NCBI RefSeq assembly: GCF_014204525.1
Contig: NZ_JACHLP010000005.1
Coordinates: 1 to 64,000 of the forward strand
Origin: Roseateles oligotrophus
GTDB taxonomy: Bacteria; Pseudomonadota; Gammaproteobacteria; Burkholderiales; Burkholderiaceae_C
Reading direction: 5' to 3'
DNA: 64,000 bases
Positions 25,836-38,077 of the stretch are shown one piece after another. The notes under the pieces were generated by a model. It ran no database searches and was not told where the DNA came from. It saw only the letters and a list, made by a program, of their open reading frames with translations. The position numbers were made by a program, and so were the translations under genes. Each line of letters begins with the position of its first letter. The first letter of the stretch is position 1.

Positions 25836-26156
25836 ATGTCTATCGGCCTGTCCACCACTTTGTCGGGTATTTCCGCGGCCAATGAACGCTTGCGCGCCAG
25901 TGCATCCGGTGCCAGCAGTGCGGCGGCCAAGGCCAGCTCGGCCGAGGCCCGTCAATTGCAGGCTCAGGCCCAGGCCGAAAACTCGCAAGCCGATGCGGCC
26001 CGTGCCCGGGTCTTGCAGCAGGTGCCCGCGGCCAGCCAGTCGGCCGAGGCCGATCTGAGCAGCCGCAAGCAGGACACTTACGCCTTTGTCGCCAATCTGC
26101 GTGTGCTGCAATCGCAGCTGGACAGCAGCGGCGCGCTGCTGAATATCAAGGCTTGA
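25836..26156 (+). CDS. Small flagellar rod/hook-like protein
   Basis: A 106-residue protein with no signal peptide. The N terminus MSIGLSTTLSGISAANERL and the C-terminal helix FVANLRVLQSQLDSSGALL resemble the two terminal helices of flagellar axial proteins (rod, hook family). In those proteins a YxAN motif precedes a short C-terminal tail. Here they are joined by only about 50 Ala/Gln/Ser-rich residues with coiled-coil character, with no globular domain. A near-consensus sigma-28 promoter drives it, which supports a flagellar or motility role. No other flagellar gene is in the window. Function is unknown. Confidence 0.75.
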   Translation: MSIGLSTTLSGISAANERLRASASGASSAAAKASSAEARQLQAQAQAENSQADAARARVLQQVPAASQSAEADLSSRKQDTYAFVANLRVLQSQLDSSGALLNIKA

Positions 26157-26165
26157 GCCCCTGGA

Positions 26166-29730
<3,565 letters not shown>

Positions 29731-29731
<1 letters not shown>

Positions 29732-30798
29732 TGAAAAACGAACAGCTTCCCCTGCAGGCGCAGGAAGGTGAGGGCACAGCGGCCGGCGTGCCCATGACCA
29801 TGATCCAGGCCCTGCGCTCGGCCATGGATGTGATGCTGGCCCGCAACCCCGATGTGGTGGTGTTCGGCCAGGATGTGGGCTATTTCGGTGGCGTGTTCCG
29901 CTGCACCGACGGCCTGCAGAAGAAGTATGGCAATCAACGCGTCTTCGACGCCCCCATCTCCGAGGGCGGCATCGTCGGTGTGGCCGTGGGCATGGCGGCC
30001 TATGGCCTGCGGCCGGTGGCGGAGATCCAGTTCGCCGACTACTTCTACCCGGCCTCCGACCAGATCGTTTCCGAGGCCGCGCGCCTGCGTTACCGCTCGG
30101 CGGGCGACTTCACCTCGCCCATCACCCTGCGCATGCCTTGCGGCGGCGGCATCTACGGCGGCCAGACCCATAGCCAGAGCCCCGAGGCCTTGTTCACCCA
30201 TGTCTGCGGCCTGCGCACGGTCATGCCTTCCAACCCCTATGACGCCAAGGGCCTGCTGATCGCCGCCATCGAATGCGATGACCCGGTGATCTTTCTGGAG
30301 CCCAAGCGCCTGTATAACGGCCCCTTCGATGGCCATCACGACCGGCCCTCCACGCCCTGGTCGGAGCATCCAAAAGGCCTGGTGCCCGAGGGTTATTACA
30401 GCCTGCCGCTGGAGCAGGCGGCGGTGCTCAAGCCCGGCCGTGACGTGACGGTGGTGACCTACGGCACCATGGTGTTTGTGGCCGAGGCCGCCGCCCGCGA
30501 GCTGGGGGTGGATGCCGAGATCATCGATCTGCGCAGCATCTGGCCGCTAGACCTGGCGGCCATCACCGCCTCGGTCAAGAAGACCGGCCGCTGCGTGGTG
30601 CTGCACGAGGCCACGCGGACCAGTGGCTTTGGCGCCGAACTGGTGGCCTTGATCCAGGAGCATTGCTTCTACCACCTGGAGGTGCCCATCACCCGCGTGA
30701 CCGGCTGGGACACCCCCTATCCCCATGCCCAGGAATGGGACTACTTTCCCGGCCCGGCCCGCGTGGCCGCCGCCCTGCAACAAGCGATGGAAGCCTGA
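29731..30798 (+). CDS. bkdA2: Branched-chain 2-oxoacid dehydrogenase E1, beta subunit
   Basis: The 355-residue E1 beta chain pairs with the alpha chain to form the TPP site. Visible family motifs are MDVMLARNPDVVVFGQDVG, ISEGGIVGVAVGMAAYG and FADYFYPASDQI. RMPCGGGIYGGQTHSQSPE is the cation-binding and interface segment. The C-terminal domain has LRSIWPLDLAAI and HEATRTSGFGAE. The TGATG junction couples its translation to the alpha subunit. The E2 gene follows after 9 bases. Confidence 0.94.
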
Positions 30799-30807
30799 GG
30801 ACGCGCC

Positions 30808-32085
30808 ATGAGTCAAGAATATGTGATCAAGATGCCGGACATCGGCGAAGGCATTGTCGAGGTGGAGGTGGTGGCCTGGCGGGTGGCGGTGGGCGAGACC
30901 ATCGCCGAGGACCAGATCGTTGCCGATGTGATGACGGACAAGGCCACGGTGGAGATCCCCTCGCCGGTGGCCGGCCAGGTCTTGCAGCTGGGCGGCGAGG
31001 CGGGCGAGCTGATGCGGGTGGGCGCGGCGCTGATTCGTATTGCGGTGGGGGAGGGGGTGAAGCCGAGTCCGGCCGCGCCCCTCGCTGCACCTGCCCCGGC
31101 GGCAAGCCGCGCCGAAGCCAGGGCCGAGCCGGTTCGGCGCCCCCATCAGCCCGAGCAAACCGCCTCGGCCCAGCAACTGGCCGAGCGCCCCATCGCCTCG
31201 CCCTCGCTGCGCCGCCGGGCCTGGGAGGCCGGGGTGGACTTGCAGGCCTTGCGACCCAGCGGCCCCGGCGGGCGCATCATGCAGGCCGATCTGGACGCCT
31301 TTCTGGCCCAGGGCGGGGCCAAGCTGCCGCCGCCCAGGCCGGTGGCAGCACCCGCACCGGCCCCCGCGCCGCGAGCCACCAGCCCGGACGACGAGACCCC
31401 GCTGCGCATCACCGGCCTGCGCCGGGTCATCGCCAAGAAGATGCAGGAATCCAAGCGCCGCATCCCCCACTTCAGCTATGTGGAAGAGGTGGACATGACG
31501 GAGCTGGAGGCCTTGCGCCAGCGCCTCAACAGCCAGCATGGGGCGGCCCGCGGCAAGCTGACCGTGCTGCCCTTTCTGGTGCGGGCCCTCAGCCGCGCCC
31601 TGGCCGACTTCCCCCAGATCAATGCCCGCCTGGACGACGAAGCCGGTGTGCTGACGCGTTATCGCCGCGTACACCTGGGCATCGCCACCCAGACCGATGC
31701 CGGCCTGATGGTGCCGGTGCTGCGCGACGCCGGCGAGCTGGACCTGTGGGCCTGCGCCGCCGAGATCGCCCGCCTGGCCGAGGTGGCCCGGCAGGGCCGC
31801 GCCACCCGCGACGAACTGAGCGGCTCCACCATCACCCTCAGCAGCCTGGGGGCGCTGGGCGGCATCGTCAGCACGCCCGTCATCAACCACCCCGAGGTGG
31901 CCATCGTGGGCGTCAACCGCATGGTCTTGCGGCCGATGATGGTGGGCGGCCAGGTCGTGGCGCGGCAGATGATGAATCTGTCTTCCTCCTTTGATCACCG
32001 CGTGGTGGACGGCCAGGATGCGGCCCGCTTCATCCAGGCCGTGCGCGCCTTGCTGGAGAGTCCGGCCCAGTTATTTATCGATTAG
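30808..32085 (+). CDS. bkdB: Branched-chain 2-oxoacid dehydrogenase E2 (lipoamide acyltransferase)
   Basis: The core acyltransferase that moves the acyl group from E1 to CoA. The 425-residue protein has one lipoyl domain with K45 in VMTDKATVEIPSP, an Ala/Pro linker, and a peripheral-subunit-binding domain (IASPSLRRRAWEAGVDL ... GPGGRIMQADL). The catalytic domain has H397 and D401 in SFDHRVVDGQDAARF. A second Ala/Pro linker precedes the catalytic domain. No E3 (lipoamide dehydrogenase) gene follows, so the complex must borrow E3 from another locus. Confidence 0.93.
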   Translation: MSQEYVIKMPDIGEGIVEVEVVAWRVAVGETIAEDQIVADVMTDKATVEIPSPVAGQVLQLGGEAGELMRVGAALIRIAVGEGVKPSPAAPLAAPAPAASRAEARAEPVRRPHQPEQTASAQQLAERPIASPSLRRRAWEAGVDLQALRPSGPGGRIMQADLDAFLAQGGAKLPPPRPVAAPAPAPAPRATSPDDETPLRITGLRRVIAKKMQESKRRIPHFSYVEEVDMTELEALRQRLNSQHGAARGKLTVLPFLVRALSRALADFPQINARLDDEAGVLTRYRRVHLGIATQTDAGLMVPVLRDAGELDLWACAAEIARLAEVARQGRATRDELSGSTITLSSLGALGGIVSTPVINHPEVAIVGVNRMVLRPMMVGGQVVARQMMNLSSSFDHRVVDGQDAARFIQAVRALLESPAQLFID

Positions 32086-32181
32086 GGGCTGGCGGGCAGG
32101 CCTATGATGGCTGTCAAGTAACGTATGACTTGAGCGTGTATTGCGCGTATTTTGGCCGCGCGCTGCTGCTGCCCCCTGCTG

Positions 32182-35100
32182 ATGTTTTTTGCCTTCCTCA
32201 AGCTCCGGCTGCCGCAGTGCTGTGCCGGTGTGGCCTTGTTTGCGGCCTTGCTGATCGTGCTGCCGGTGCAGGCCGGCCTGCCCGCCGGCCTGCCGGCCAC
32301 GCGCAGCTTGCATTTCGAGCGCCTGAACGAAACCCAGGGCTTGCTGCGCGACAGCATCACCCGCATCGAGCAGGACAGCCATGGCTTTGTCTGGATTGCC
32401 GGCCAGGCCGGGCTGAGCCGCTTCGATGGCCGGCGCGTCCTCAATTACCGGCATGAGCCCGGCCGCGAGCGTGGTCTGGCCGACGGCTGGGTGCAGGCCT
32501 TGCAGGCCGATGAAATGGGGCGTTTGTGGGTGGGCACGCGCAAGGGTTTGCAGCGTTATCTGCCGGCCAGCGATGATTTTGAAACCCTGGCCATTCCGCA
32601 TCCGGGGCCGGGCAGCCTGCAGGTGCATAGCTTGCTGGCCGATGGCCGTGCCGGCCTGTGGATAGGGACGGACCAGGGGCTTTACCGCTTGGATACGGCG
32701 AGCCGGCGCTTCCAGCGCTTTGCCGGCGCGGACGAGCAGCCCGGCGATGCGGTGACGGCCCTGTTCCAGGACCGGCAAGGCCTGCTCTGGGTCGGCCGCG
32801 AGACCGGCCTGGCCTTGCTGCGGCCCGGCAGCCAGCAGCTGCAAACCCTGCCCATGCCCGACGCCCGCCAAGCCCTGGGGGCGCGTGCCGCCAAGGGCTT
32901 GCTGCTGGATGAGCAGGGCTGTTTATGGGTCGCCGGCCAGGCCGGCTTGCAGGTCTGGCAGCTGGAGGGTCGGCAGCAGGTCGGCCGGCGCCTGCTGTTC
33001 AGCCCGCGGCATAGCAATGACAGCTTCATCCTGCCTTTTCTGGACCGCAGCGGCAGGGTCTGGGTCAGCACCGAGACCGAGGGCTTGTGGCTGTGGCAGC
33101 CCCAGCAGCAGCGTTTCCAGGTCTTCCCCCACCGGCCCGGTGACGAGCACAGCGTGCCGCGCCATATCTCCACCCTGATGCAGGACCGCAGCGGCACGCT
33201 GTGGCTGGGGACCTGGGCCTCGGGCAGCTACCGGGTCGATCTGGCCAGCGGGGGCTTCAAGCGGATCAGCAATCTGCGCAGCCAGAGCGGGGAGCTGATG
33301 GACAACCGCATCTTCAGCATCGCCAGCCTGCAGCCCGGCTGGCTGTGGCTGAGCGGTTATGACAATGCGGCCGAGCTGGAGCTGGCCAGTGGCCGCCTGC
33401 GCGTCCATCGCTTCGGGAGCAATGAGCTGGAGAGCCTGAATATCGCCGATGCCCGGGTGGCGGTGAATGATGCGAGCGCCCAGGCCTGGCTGCGCCGCTA
33501 CACCGACACCCGGACCGGCCGGCTGCGTCTGCCGCGTTTTGGCGGCGGGAGCCTGGAGTCGGATGTGATACGCCACGTCAGCAGCGACGCCGCGGGCGGC
33601 ATCTGGCTGTCGTCGCTGGCGGGCCTGCACCATCTGGCGCCGGATGGGCGCGGCAAGACCAGCTACCGCCACGACCCGGCGCGGCCGGGCAGCTTGTCCG
33701 ACGACCTGGTCAAGATGGTGCTGGTGGCGCGCGACGGCCAGGTCTGGGTTGCCACCGATGGCGGGCTGGACCGCTTCAACCCGGCCAGCGGCGATTTCAC
33801 GCATTTCCGCAGCCAGGCCGGGCGGGCCGGCAGCCTCAGCAGCGACCGCATCCACTATCTGCACGAGGACAGGCGTGGCCGCATCTGGGTGGGCACGGCC
33901 CAGGGCTTGAACCAGTTGCACCGGGAGGCGGGGGGTGTCGTCCGCTTCAGCCGCCCGGCGCTGGGCGAGGGCCTGGACACGGCCCCCATAGGCGGCATCC
34001 TGGAGGATGAACAAGGGCGTTTGTGGGTCAGCACGACCGCGGGCGTCAGCCGCTATTCGCCCGACAGCCAGGAGCTGCACAACTACACCTCGGTGGACGG
34101 TCTGATCGAGGGCTTCCATTTCGCCAGCTCGGCCTTCAAGGACGCCGAGGGCCGCATGTATTTCGGCGGCTTGAACGGGCTGACGGCCTTCCACCCCGGG
34201 GAGATCCGCGACAACCCCCACGCACCGCAGCTGGCCCTGACCGAGATCCGGCTCAATAACGAGGTTTTGCGGCCCGACGAGTGGGTGCAGGATGTGAAGC
34301 TGGCCAGCGGCCTGGCCGAACTGCGCGAGCTGCAGCTGAGCCATCTGCACGAGTCGCTGTCGCTGGAGTTCGCGGCCCTGCATTTCGCCGACCCGCAGCG
34401 CAATCGCTACGCCTATCAGCTGGAGGGCTTTGACAAGGACTGGGTGCAGGCCGGCCAGCCTCGCGCCAGCTACACCAATCTGCCGGCGGGCCGCTATGTG
34501 TTCCGCGTCAAGGCCGCCAACAAGGACGGGGTCTGGAACGAGCAAGGCCTCAGCCTGCACATCGAGGTGGCCGCGCCCTACTGGCAGACCTGGTGGTTCC
34601 GCCTGAGCCTGGGGTTGGTGCTGCTGTTTTCGGTGTTTGCGCTGATCCGTGCCCGGCTGGCCATGTTGACCGAGCAAAAACGCAGGCTGGAGGCCCAGGT
34701 GCTCTTGCGCACGGCCGAGTTGCGCGAGCAAAAGCAGGAGGTCGAGCGGCAGAAAGCCATCGTCGAACAGACCCAGGAGGAGTTGCTGAGGCAAAGAAAA
34801 TTTGCTGCCCTGGGCGGCCTGGTGGCCGGCGTGGCGCATGAGCTGAACACCCCGCTGGGCAACTGCCTGATGGCGGCCAGCACGCTGGAAGACAGGGCCT
34901 CGGCCATGGACGGCCGGCTGAGCCAGGCGGGGGGCGGCTTGCGGCGTTCGGAGCTGAGCCAGTTCGTTGGCGATGTGCGTCTGGCGGCCCAATTGCTGAT
35001 GCGGGGCCTGCAGCGCAGCGGCGAGCTGCTCAGCCGCTTCAAGCAGGTGGCCGTGGCCCGCCAAGGCCAGCCCAGGCAATGCTTCTCGCTGCGCGGCCTG

Positions 35101-35538
35101 GCCGAGGACTTGCGCGCCAGTCTGTACAAGGAGCTGCACAGCCTGGGCCATGAGCTGGTGCTGGACATTCCCGAGCACTTGCTGCTGGAGAGCTATCCCG
35201 AGCCCTTGATCGAGCTGCTGCAGCAGTTGATCAGCAACTCGCTGCTGCACGGCTTCGAGGGCCGGCGTGGCGGCCGCATGCTGCTGCAGGCCAGGCCGCA
35301 TGGCGAACAGGCCCTGCGCCTGGTCTACCGGGACGACGGCCTGGGCATTGCGCCTGAGCTGATCGCGCGCATCTTCGATCCCTTCTTCACCACCAAGCTG
35401 GGCCAGGGTGGCAGCGGCCTGGGCCTGAGCATCTGCTACAACCTGCTGCACGCGGTGCTGGGCGGCGAGATCAGCGTTGAGAGCGAAGCGGGCCAGGGGG
35501 TGTGCTTCATCATTGAACTGCCCTTGCAGGCGCCTTGA
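32182..35538 (+). CDS. Two-component propeller (Reg_prop/Y_Y_Y) sensor histidine kinase
   Basis: An 1118-residue membrane kinase. An N-terminal signal anchor precedes about 13 propeller motifs of the type GxxWVGTxxGLxRF (for example GRLWVGTRKGLQRY and GRIWVGTAQGLNQL), enough for two seven-blade propellers in the periplasm. A Y_Y_Y domain follows (YQLEGFDKDWVQAG ... SYTNLPAGRYVF), then a membrane segment, a coiled coil (EQKQEVERQKAIVEQTQEE), and HisKA with H886 in GVAHELNTPLGN. The ATPase G-box is GGSGLGLSICYN. There is no receiver or DNA-binding domain, and no response regulator is adjacent. The ATG at 32182 is preferred; a TTG at 32152 is possible. It lies 96 bases after the E2 gene. Confidence 0.92.
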   Translation: MFFAFLKLRLPQCCAGVALFAALLIVLPVQAGLPAGLPATRSLHFERLNETQGLLRDSITRIEQDSHGFVWIAGQAGLSRFDGRRVLNYRHEPGRERGLADGWVQALQADEMGRLWVGTRKGLQRYLPASDDFETLAIPHPGPGSLQVHSLLADGRAGLWIGTDQGLYRLDTASRRFQRFAGADEQPGDAVTALFQDRQGLLWVGRETGLALLRPGSQQLQTLPMPDARQALGARAAKGLLLDEQGCLWVAGQAGLQVWQLEGRQQVGRRLLFSPRHSNDSFILPFLDRSGRVWVSTETEGLWLWQPQQQRFQVFPHRPGDEHSVPRHISTLMQDRSGTLWLGTWASGSYRVDLASGGFKRISNLRSQSGELMDNRIFSIASLQPGWLWLSGYDNAAELELASGRLRVHRFGSNELESLNIADARVAVNDASAQAWLRRYTDTRTGRLRLPRFGGGSLESDVIRHVSSDAAGGIWLSSLAGLHHLAPDGRGKTSYRHDPARPGSLSDDLVKMVLVARDGQVWVATDGGLDRFNPASGDFTHFRSQAGRAGSLSSDRIHYLHEDRRGRIWVGTAQGLNQLHREAGGVVRFSRPALGEGLDTAPIGGILEDEQGRLWVSTTAGVSRYSPDSQELHNYTSVDGLIEGFHFASSAFKDAEGRMYFGGLNGLTAFHPGEIRDNPHAPQLALTEIRLNNEVLRPDEWVQDVKLASGLAELRELQLSHLHESLSLEFAALHFADPQRNRYAYQLEGFDKDWVQAGQPRASYTNLPAGRYVFRVKAANKDGVWNEQGLSLHIEVAAPYWQTWWFRLSLGLVLLFSVFALIRARLAMLTEQKRRLEAQVLLRTAELREQKQEVERQKAIVEQTQEELLRQRKFAALGGLVAGVAHELNTPLGNCLMAASTLEDRASAMDGRLSQAGGGLRRSELSQFVGDVRLAAQLLMRGLQRSGELLSRFKQVAVARQGQPRQCFSLRGLAEDLRASLYKELHSLGHELVLDIPEHLLLESYPEPLIELLQQLISNSLLHGFEGRRGGRMLLQARPHGEQALRLVYRDDGLGIAPELIARIFDPFFTTKLGQGGSGLGLSICYNLLHAVLGGEISVESEAGQGVCFIIELPLQAP

Positions 35539-35557
35539 GGGGTGGAAAACCTCGCCT

Positions 35558-36061
35558 TCATCGCCCCAGCCAGGGCGCCAGATCGAGTGCCAGGTCTGGC
35601 TTGGCCACCATCAGATAGAAGATGAGGGGCATGGCGCAGAAGGCGGCATAGCCCAGACCCTCCCACCAGCGTGCATAACGCCAGTAGAGAGCGGGTAGCT
35701 CCTGGCCCTGCCGGAGGGCTTGTTCGGCCATATCGGACATGCGCAGCTGCAGCCAGACGACGGGCAACCAGCATGCGCCCGCAAACAGATAGAGCGCCAG
35801 CCCGAGCGCCAGCCATGGTGTGTTCGGCAGCGACCAGCCGGCCTGCTGCGCCAGCCACAGGCCGCTGAGCGGCTGGATGATGATGGCCGGCGTGGTGAAC
35901 CAGAGATCGGCCCGCTTGACCAGGCGGCAGACCACGGCCTGGGCCGCCAGATTGCCGCTGCGGTTGGCAAAGAAGAGATAAAAGGCCGAGCCAAAGCCGG
36001 TGCCGACCAAGAGCACGCTGGAGACGATGTGCAGGGTTTTGATCAGGAGATAGGTGTTCAT
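35558..36061 (-). CDS. DUF2269 family membrane protein
   Basis: A 167-residue integral membrane protein with four or five hydrophobic helices. The first contains LLIKTLHIVSSVLLVGTGFGSAF, with the conserved K-x-x-H-I-x-S pattern of DUF2269. GSAFYLFFANRSGN and LWFTTPAIIIQPLSGLWL are also typical. Function is unknown. It overlaps the DoxX-like gene by 4 bases and is last in a three-gene operon under a GbsR-type regulator. It converges with the propeller kinase gene, with a 19-base gap. Confidence 0.82.
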   Translation of the reverse strand: MNTYLLIKTLHIVSSVLLVGTGFGSAFYLFFANRSGNLAAQAVVCRLVKRADLWFTTPAIIIQPLSGLWLAQQAGWSLPNTPWLALGLALYLFAGACWLPVVWLQLRMSDMAEQALRQGQELPALYWRYARWWEGLGYAAFCAMPLIFYLMVAKPDLALDLAPWLGR

Positions 36062-36450
36062 GGTCGAGGGTTTGTTTTGGCGTCTTCAAACAGCAGCAGA
36101 AGCAGGGCGGCAATCGGCAGGTTCTTGCTCAATGGCCCCAGGGGATGCAGCCATAGCTCGGGCAGCAGCAGACTGCCCAGCAGCGTCATCAACAGCATGG
36201 CCCCGCCCACCGCGAGGTAGAGACCGGCGGCATGCCAGCGCCACAGGGCGGCGCCCAGCAACAGGTCCAGGCCGGCACCGGCTAGGATCAGCGTTTGGGA
36301 CAGCGGCTGACTCAGGCCCGCGGCGTGCAGCAAGTCGGCCGACTGGCCGTGCAATTCCCACAGGCTGACCGCGCCCGTCCAAAGCCAGAGCAGGACCAAG
36401 CTCAGCCGGGCCCAGCGGCGGCTGCGCGCGCTCATCAGTGAAGCGCTCAT
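36058..36450 (-). CDS. DoxX-like membrane protein
   Basis: A 130-residue protein with four hydrophobic helices, in the small DoxX-like group often paired with an SDR protein. Visible pieces are LVLLWLWTGAVSLWE, LILAGAGLDLLLGAALW and a helix ending in LGPLSKNLPIAALLLLL, where the GPLSKN loop is common in this group. The start MSASLMSARS (36450) makes a 4-base ATGA overlap with the upstream SDR gene, so the much longer in-frame reading is rejected. Its stop overlaps the DUF2269 start. Confidence 0.8.
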   Translation of the reverse strand: MSASLMSARSRRWARLSLVLLWLWTGAVSLWELHGQSADLLHAAGLSQPLSQTLILAGAGLDLLLGAALWRWHAAGLYLAVGGAMLLMTLLGSLLLPELWLHPLGPLSKNLPIAALLLLLFEDAKTNPRP

Positions 36451-37340
36451 GCGGCCTCCGGATTCAAAAAGCTGCAGACATGCCTGGGCGGCCGACCCAG
36501 CAGCGCCTGCATGGGCGCCGGGTCGGCGCAGTTGGGCTGTTGCAGCAGGGTCAGGGTTTCTCTGCCCCAGGGTTGGAAGGGCAGGCAATCTCCCAGGCGG
36601 GCGCTGAGCCGGCTGATCTTGCCCGGCAGCACCCCCACCCATGCGGGAGCCTGGCCGAGCTCTTGGCGCAGGCTGGCAATCAAATCGGCCAGGCTTTGCG
36701 CTTGCGGGCCCACGGCGGCCAGCCGGGCCGGGCCGGTCTGGCCGAGCAGGCGCTCGCAAGCCTCGGCCAGGTCGGCCACCGCCAGCGCTTGCACCTGGCA
36801 TTGCAAGGCCTCGGCAGGCAGCAGCAGCACGGGCAGTCTGGCCAGGCGCAGGAATAACGCGCTGCTGGCACCTCCCGGACCGAAGACGATGCTGGGTTGG
36901 ATCAGCGTGGCGTTCAAGCGCCCGGCCTGCTGCAAGGCCTGCAGCCTTGTCTCCGCGGCGCGCTTGCTGCAAGCGTAGCGGGTCTCGCTGTGGGCGATGC
37001 CGAGCGCGGAAATCTGCAGGACCCGGCCCACGCCGGCCTGGGCGCAGGCCTCGAACAAGGCCGCGGGCCCGAGATGGTGGATGGCCTCCATGGGGCGTTT
37101 GCGGCGGTCGCGCAGCACGCCCACCGCGTTGATGACGGCGTCGACGCCCTCCAGCCGGGGCCGCCAGACGGCGGGGTCCAGATCCCGCCGGAAGTCGGCC
37201 TGTATCCATTCAATGCCCGCGCTGGCCTGGGGGGGCGTGTTGCGGCTGCTGGTGGCCAGCACCTGGTGGCCTTGGGCCCGCAGCCTGGCCAGCAGATGCC
37301 GCCCGATAAAGCCTTGGGCACCGCAGAGCAGAACTTTCAT
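36447..37340 (-). CDS. SDR family NAD(P)-binding protein (NmrA/epimerase-like)
   Basis: A 297-residue protein with the dinucleotide loop LLCGAQGFIGRHLLARL at the N terminus and the core INAVGVLRDRRKRPMEAIHH. The YxxxK-like segment is RYACSKRAAE. DoxX-SDR-type pairs are common, and their joint function is not established. The start MKVLLCGAQG sits 36 bases downstream of a palindrome that matches the operator in front of the GbsR-like gene. It heads a three-gene operon with overlapping junctions. Confidence 0.83.
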   Translation of the reverse strand: MKVLLCGAQGFIGRHLLARLRAQGHQVLATSSRNTPPQASAGIEWIQADFRRDLDPAVWRPRLEGVDAVINAVGVLRDRRKRPMEAIHHLGPAALFEACAQAGVGRVLQISALGIAHSETRYACSKRAAETRLQALQQAGRLNATLIQPSIVFGPGGASSALFLRLARLPVLLLPAEALQCQVQALAVADLAEACERLLGQTGPARLAAVGPQAQSLADLIASLRQELGQAPAWVGVLPGKISRLSARLGDCLPFQPWGRETLTLLQQPNCADPAPMQALLGRPPRHVCSFLNPEAA

Positions 37341-37375
37341 GGGCAGACTCCTCCAAGCTTGCATGTTTGACTGAT

Positions 37376-37395
37376 ATTTCAGTAATAACAGAAAT
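37376..37395. promoter_or_regulatory. Putative GbsR-type operator ahead of the SDR operon
   Basis: ATTTCAGT-AATA-ACAGAAAT: eight-base arms with one mismatch and a four-base spacer. It lies 36 bases upstream of the SDR start. The arms and spacing match the palindrome ahead of the regulator gene (38001-38022), so both are likely bound by the same protein. Confidence 0.65.
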
Positions 37396-37404
37396 TAAGA
37401 CCCC

Positions 37405-37434
37405 AAAAAAAGGCGGCGATAGCGGTTCGCCGCC
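37405..37434 (-). terminator. Terminator of the GbsR-type regulator gene
   Basis: On the minus strand GGCGGCG and CGCCGCC (37428-37434 and 37412-37418) form a stem followed by seven thymines. It ends the regulator transcript just before the SDR operon's own operator, so the two units are separately transcribed. Confidence 0.88.
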
Positions 37435-37440
37435 CTCGAA

Positions 37441-37977
37441 TCAGTCTTTGCTGTCGGCGCCGCGAACGAATTTCTGCACGCTGGCGCCCAGTTTCAAAAC
37501 CTTCTCCAGGGTCGTGGGCGAGAGCCGCAGCATCTCTTCCGACCAGGCGCCCAGGGTGTCCATGAAGCGCTGGGCCTCGCGCACACGGTCCTGGGCGTCG
37601 GCGCTTTCCTTCGCGAAGCCCGGATCGGCCACCAAGTCCCCCAGCACCCGCAGCGTCGGGTCGAACTCGCGCTCCTTGCGCTCACGCACAATGGTGCGGA
37701 AGAGTTCCCAGACGTCGACGGAGGTCTCGAAGTAATCGCGCCGGTCGCCCAGCACATGGGCGATGCGGATCAGATTCCAGTTCTGCAACTCCTTCAGGCT
37801 GGTGCTGACGTTGGAGCGGGCGACGGCCAGGGTCTCCGCGATTTCTTCGGCATGCAGGGGGCGGCCGTGGAAGAAGAGCAGGGCATGAATCTGGGCCACC
37901 GTCCGGTTGACGCCCCAGGCACTGCCCATCTCGCCCCAGTGGACGACAAATTTTCTTGCGATATCGCTGAGTTCCAT
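37441..37977 (-). CDS. GbsR/MarR family transcriptional regulator
   Basis: A 178-residue winged-helix regulator of the GbsR branch. The N-terminal KFVVHWGEMGSAWGVNRTVAQIHALLF is the family signature. The recognition part is AEEIAETLAVARSNVSTSLKEL, and a wing contains GDRRDYFETS. The C-terminal helices should mediate dimerisation or effector binding. GbsR proteins in Bacillus sense choline; the ligand here is unknown. It has its own palindrome 23 bases before the start and a similar one before the adjacent operon, suggesting autoregulation plus control of the SDR-DoxX-DUF2269 genes. Confidence 0.88.
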   Translation of the reverse strand: MELSDIARKFVVHWGEMGSAWGVNRTVAQIHALLFFHGRPLHAEEIAETLAVARSNVSTSLKELQNWNLIRIAHVLGDRRDYFETSVDVWELFRTIVRERKEREFDPTLRVLGDLVADPGFAKESADAQDRVREAQRFMDTLGAWSEEMLRLSPTTLEKVLKLGASVQKFVRGADSKD

Positions 37978-38000
37978 GGCGCGAAGTCTAGTGCGTCTGT

Positions 38001-38022
38001 AATTTCTGTCAATACAGAAATT
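38001..38022. promoter_or_regulatory. Putative autoregulatory GbsR-type operator
   Basis: Perfect nine-base arms AATTTCTGT and ACAGAAATT around CAAT, with partly matching TGT/ACA flanks beyond. It lies 23 bases upstream of the regulator's start. It has the same arm sequence and four-base spacer as the palindrome at 37376-37395. Confidence 0.72.
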
Positions 38023-38077
38023 TACATCGACGCGGCCCGCCGATGCTTGGGATGAGCGGGCCCGCCATGCTTTCGGC

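Noticed and set aside
32923-35451. 842-codon minus-strand frame opposite the propeller kinase
   Set aside because: The plus-strand reading has clear propeller, Y_Y_Y and kinase motifs. The antisense product is Gln/Ala/Leu-rich with no recognisable motif.
36451-37209. N-terminal extension of the DoxX-like frame to 383 residues
   Set aside because: The extension lies antisense-free but inside the SDR gene on the same strand in another frame. Its Gly/Arg/Pro-rich product has no helices, and the ATGA overlap start at 36450 is the normal operon junction.
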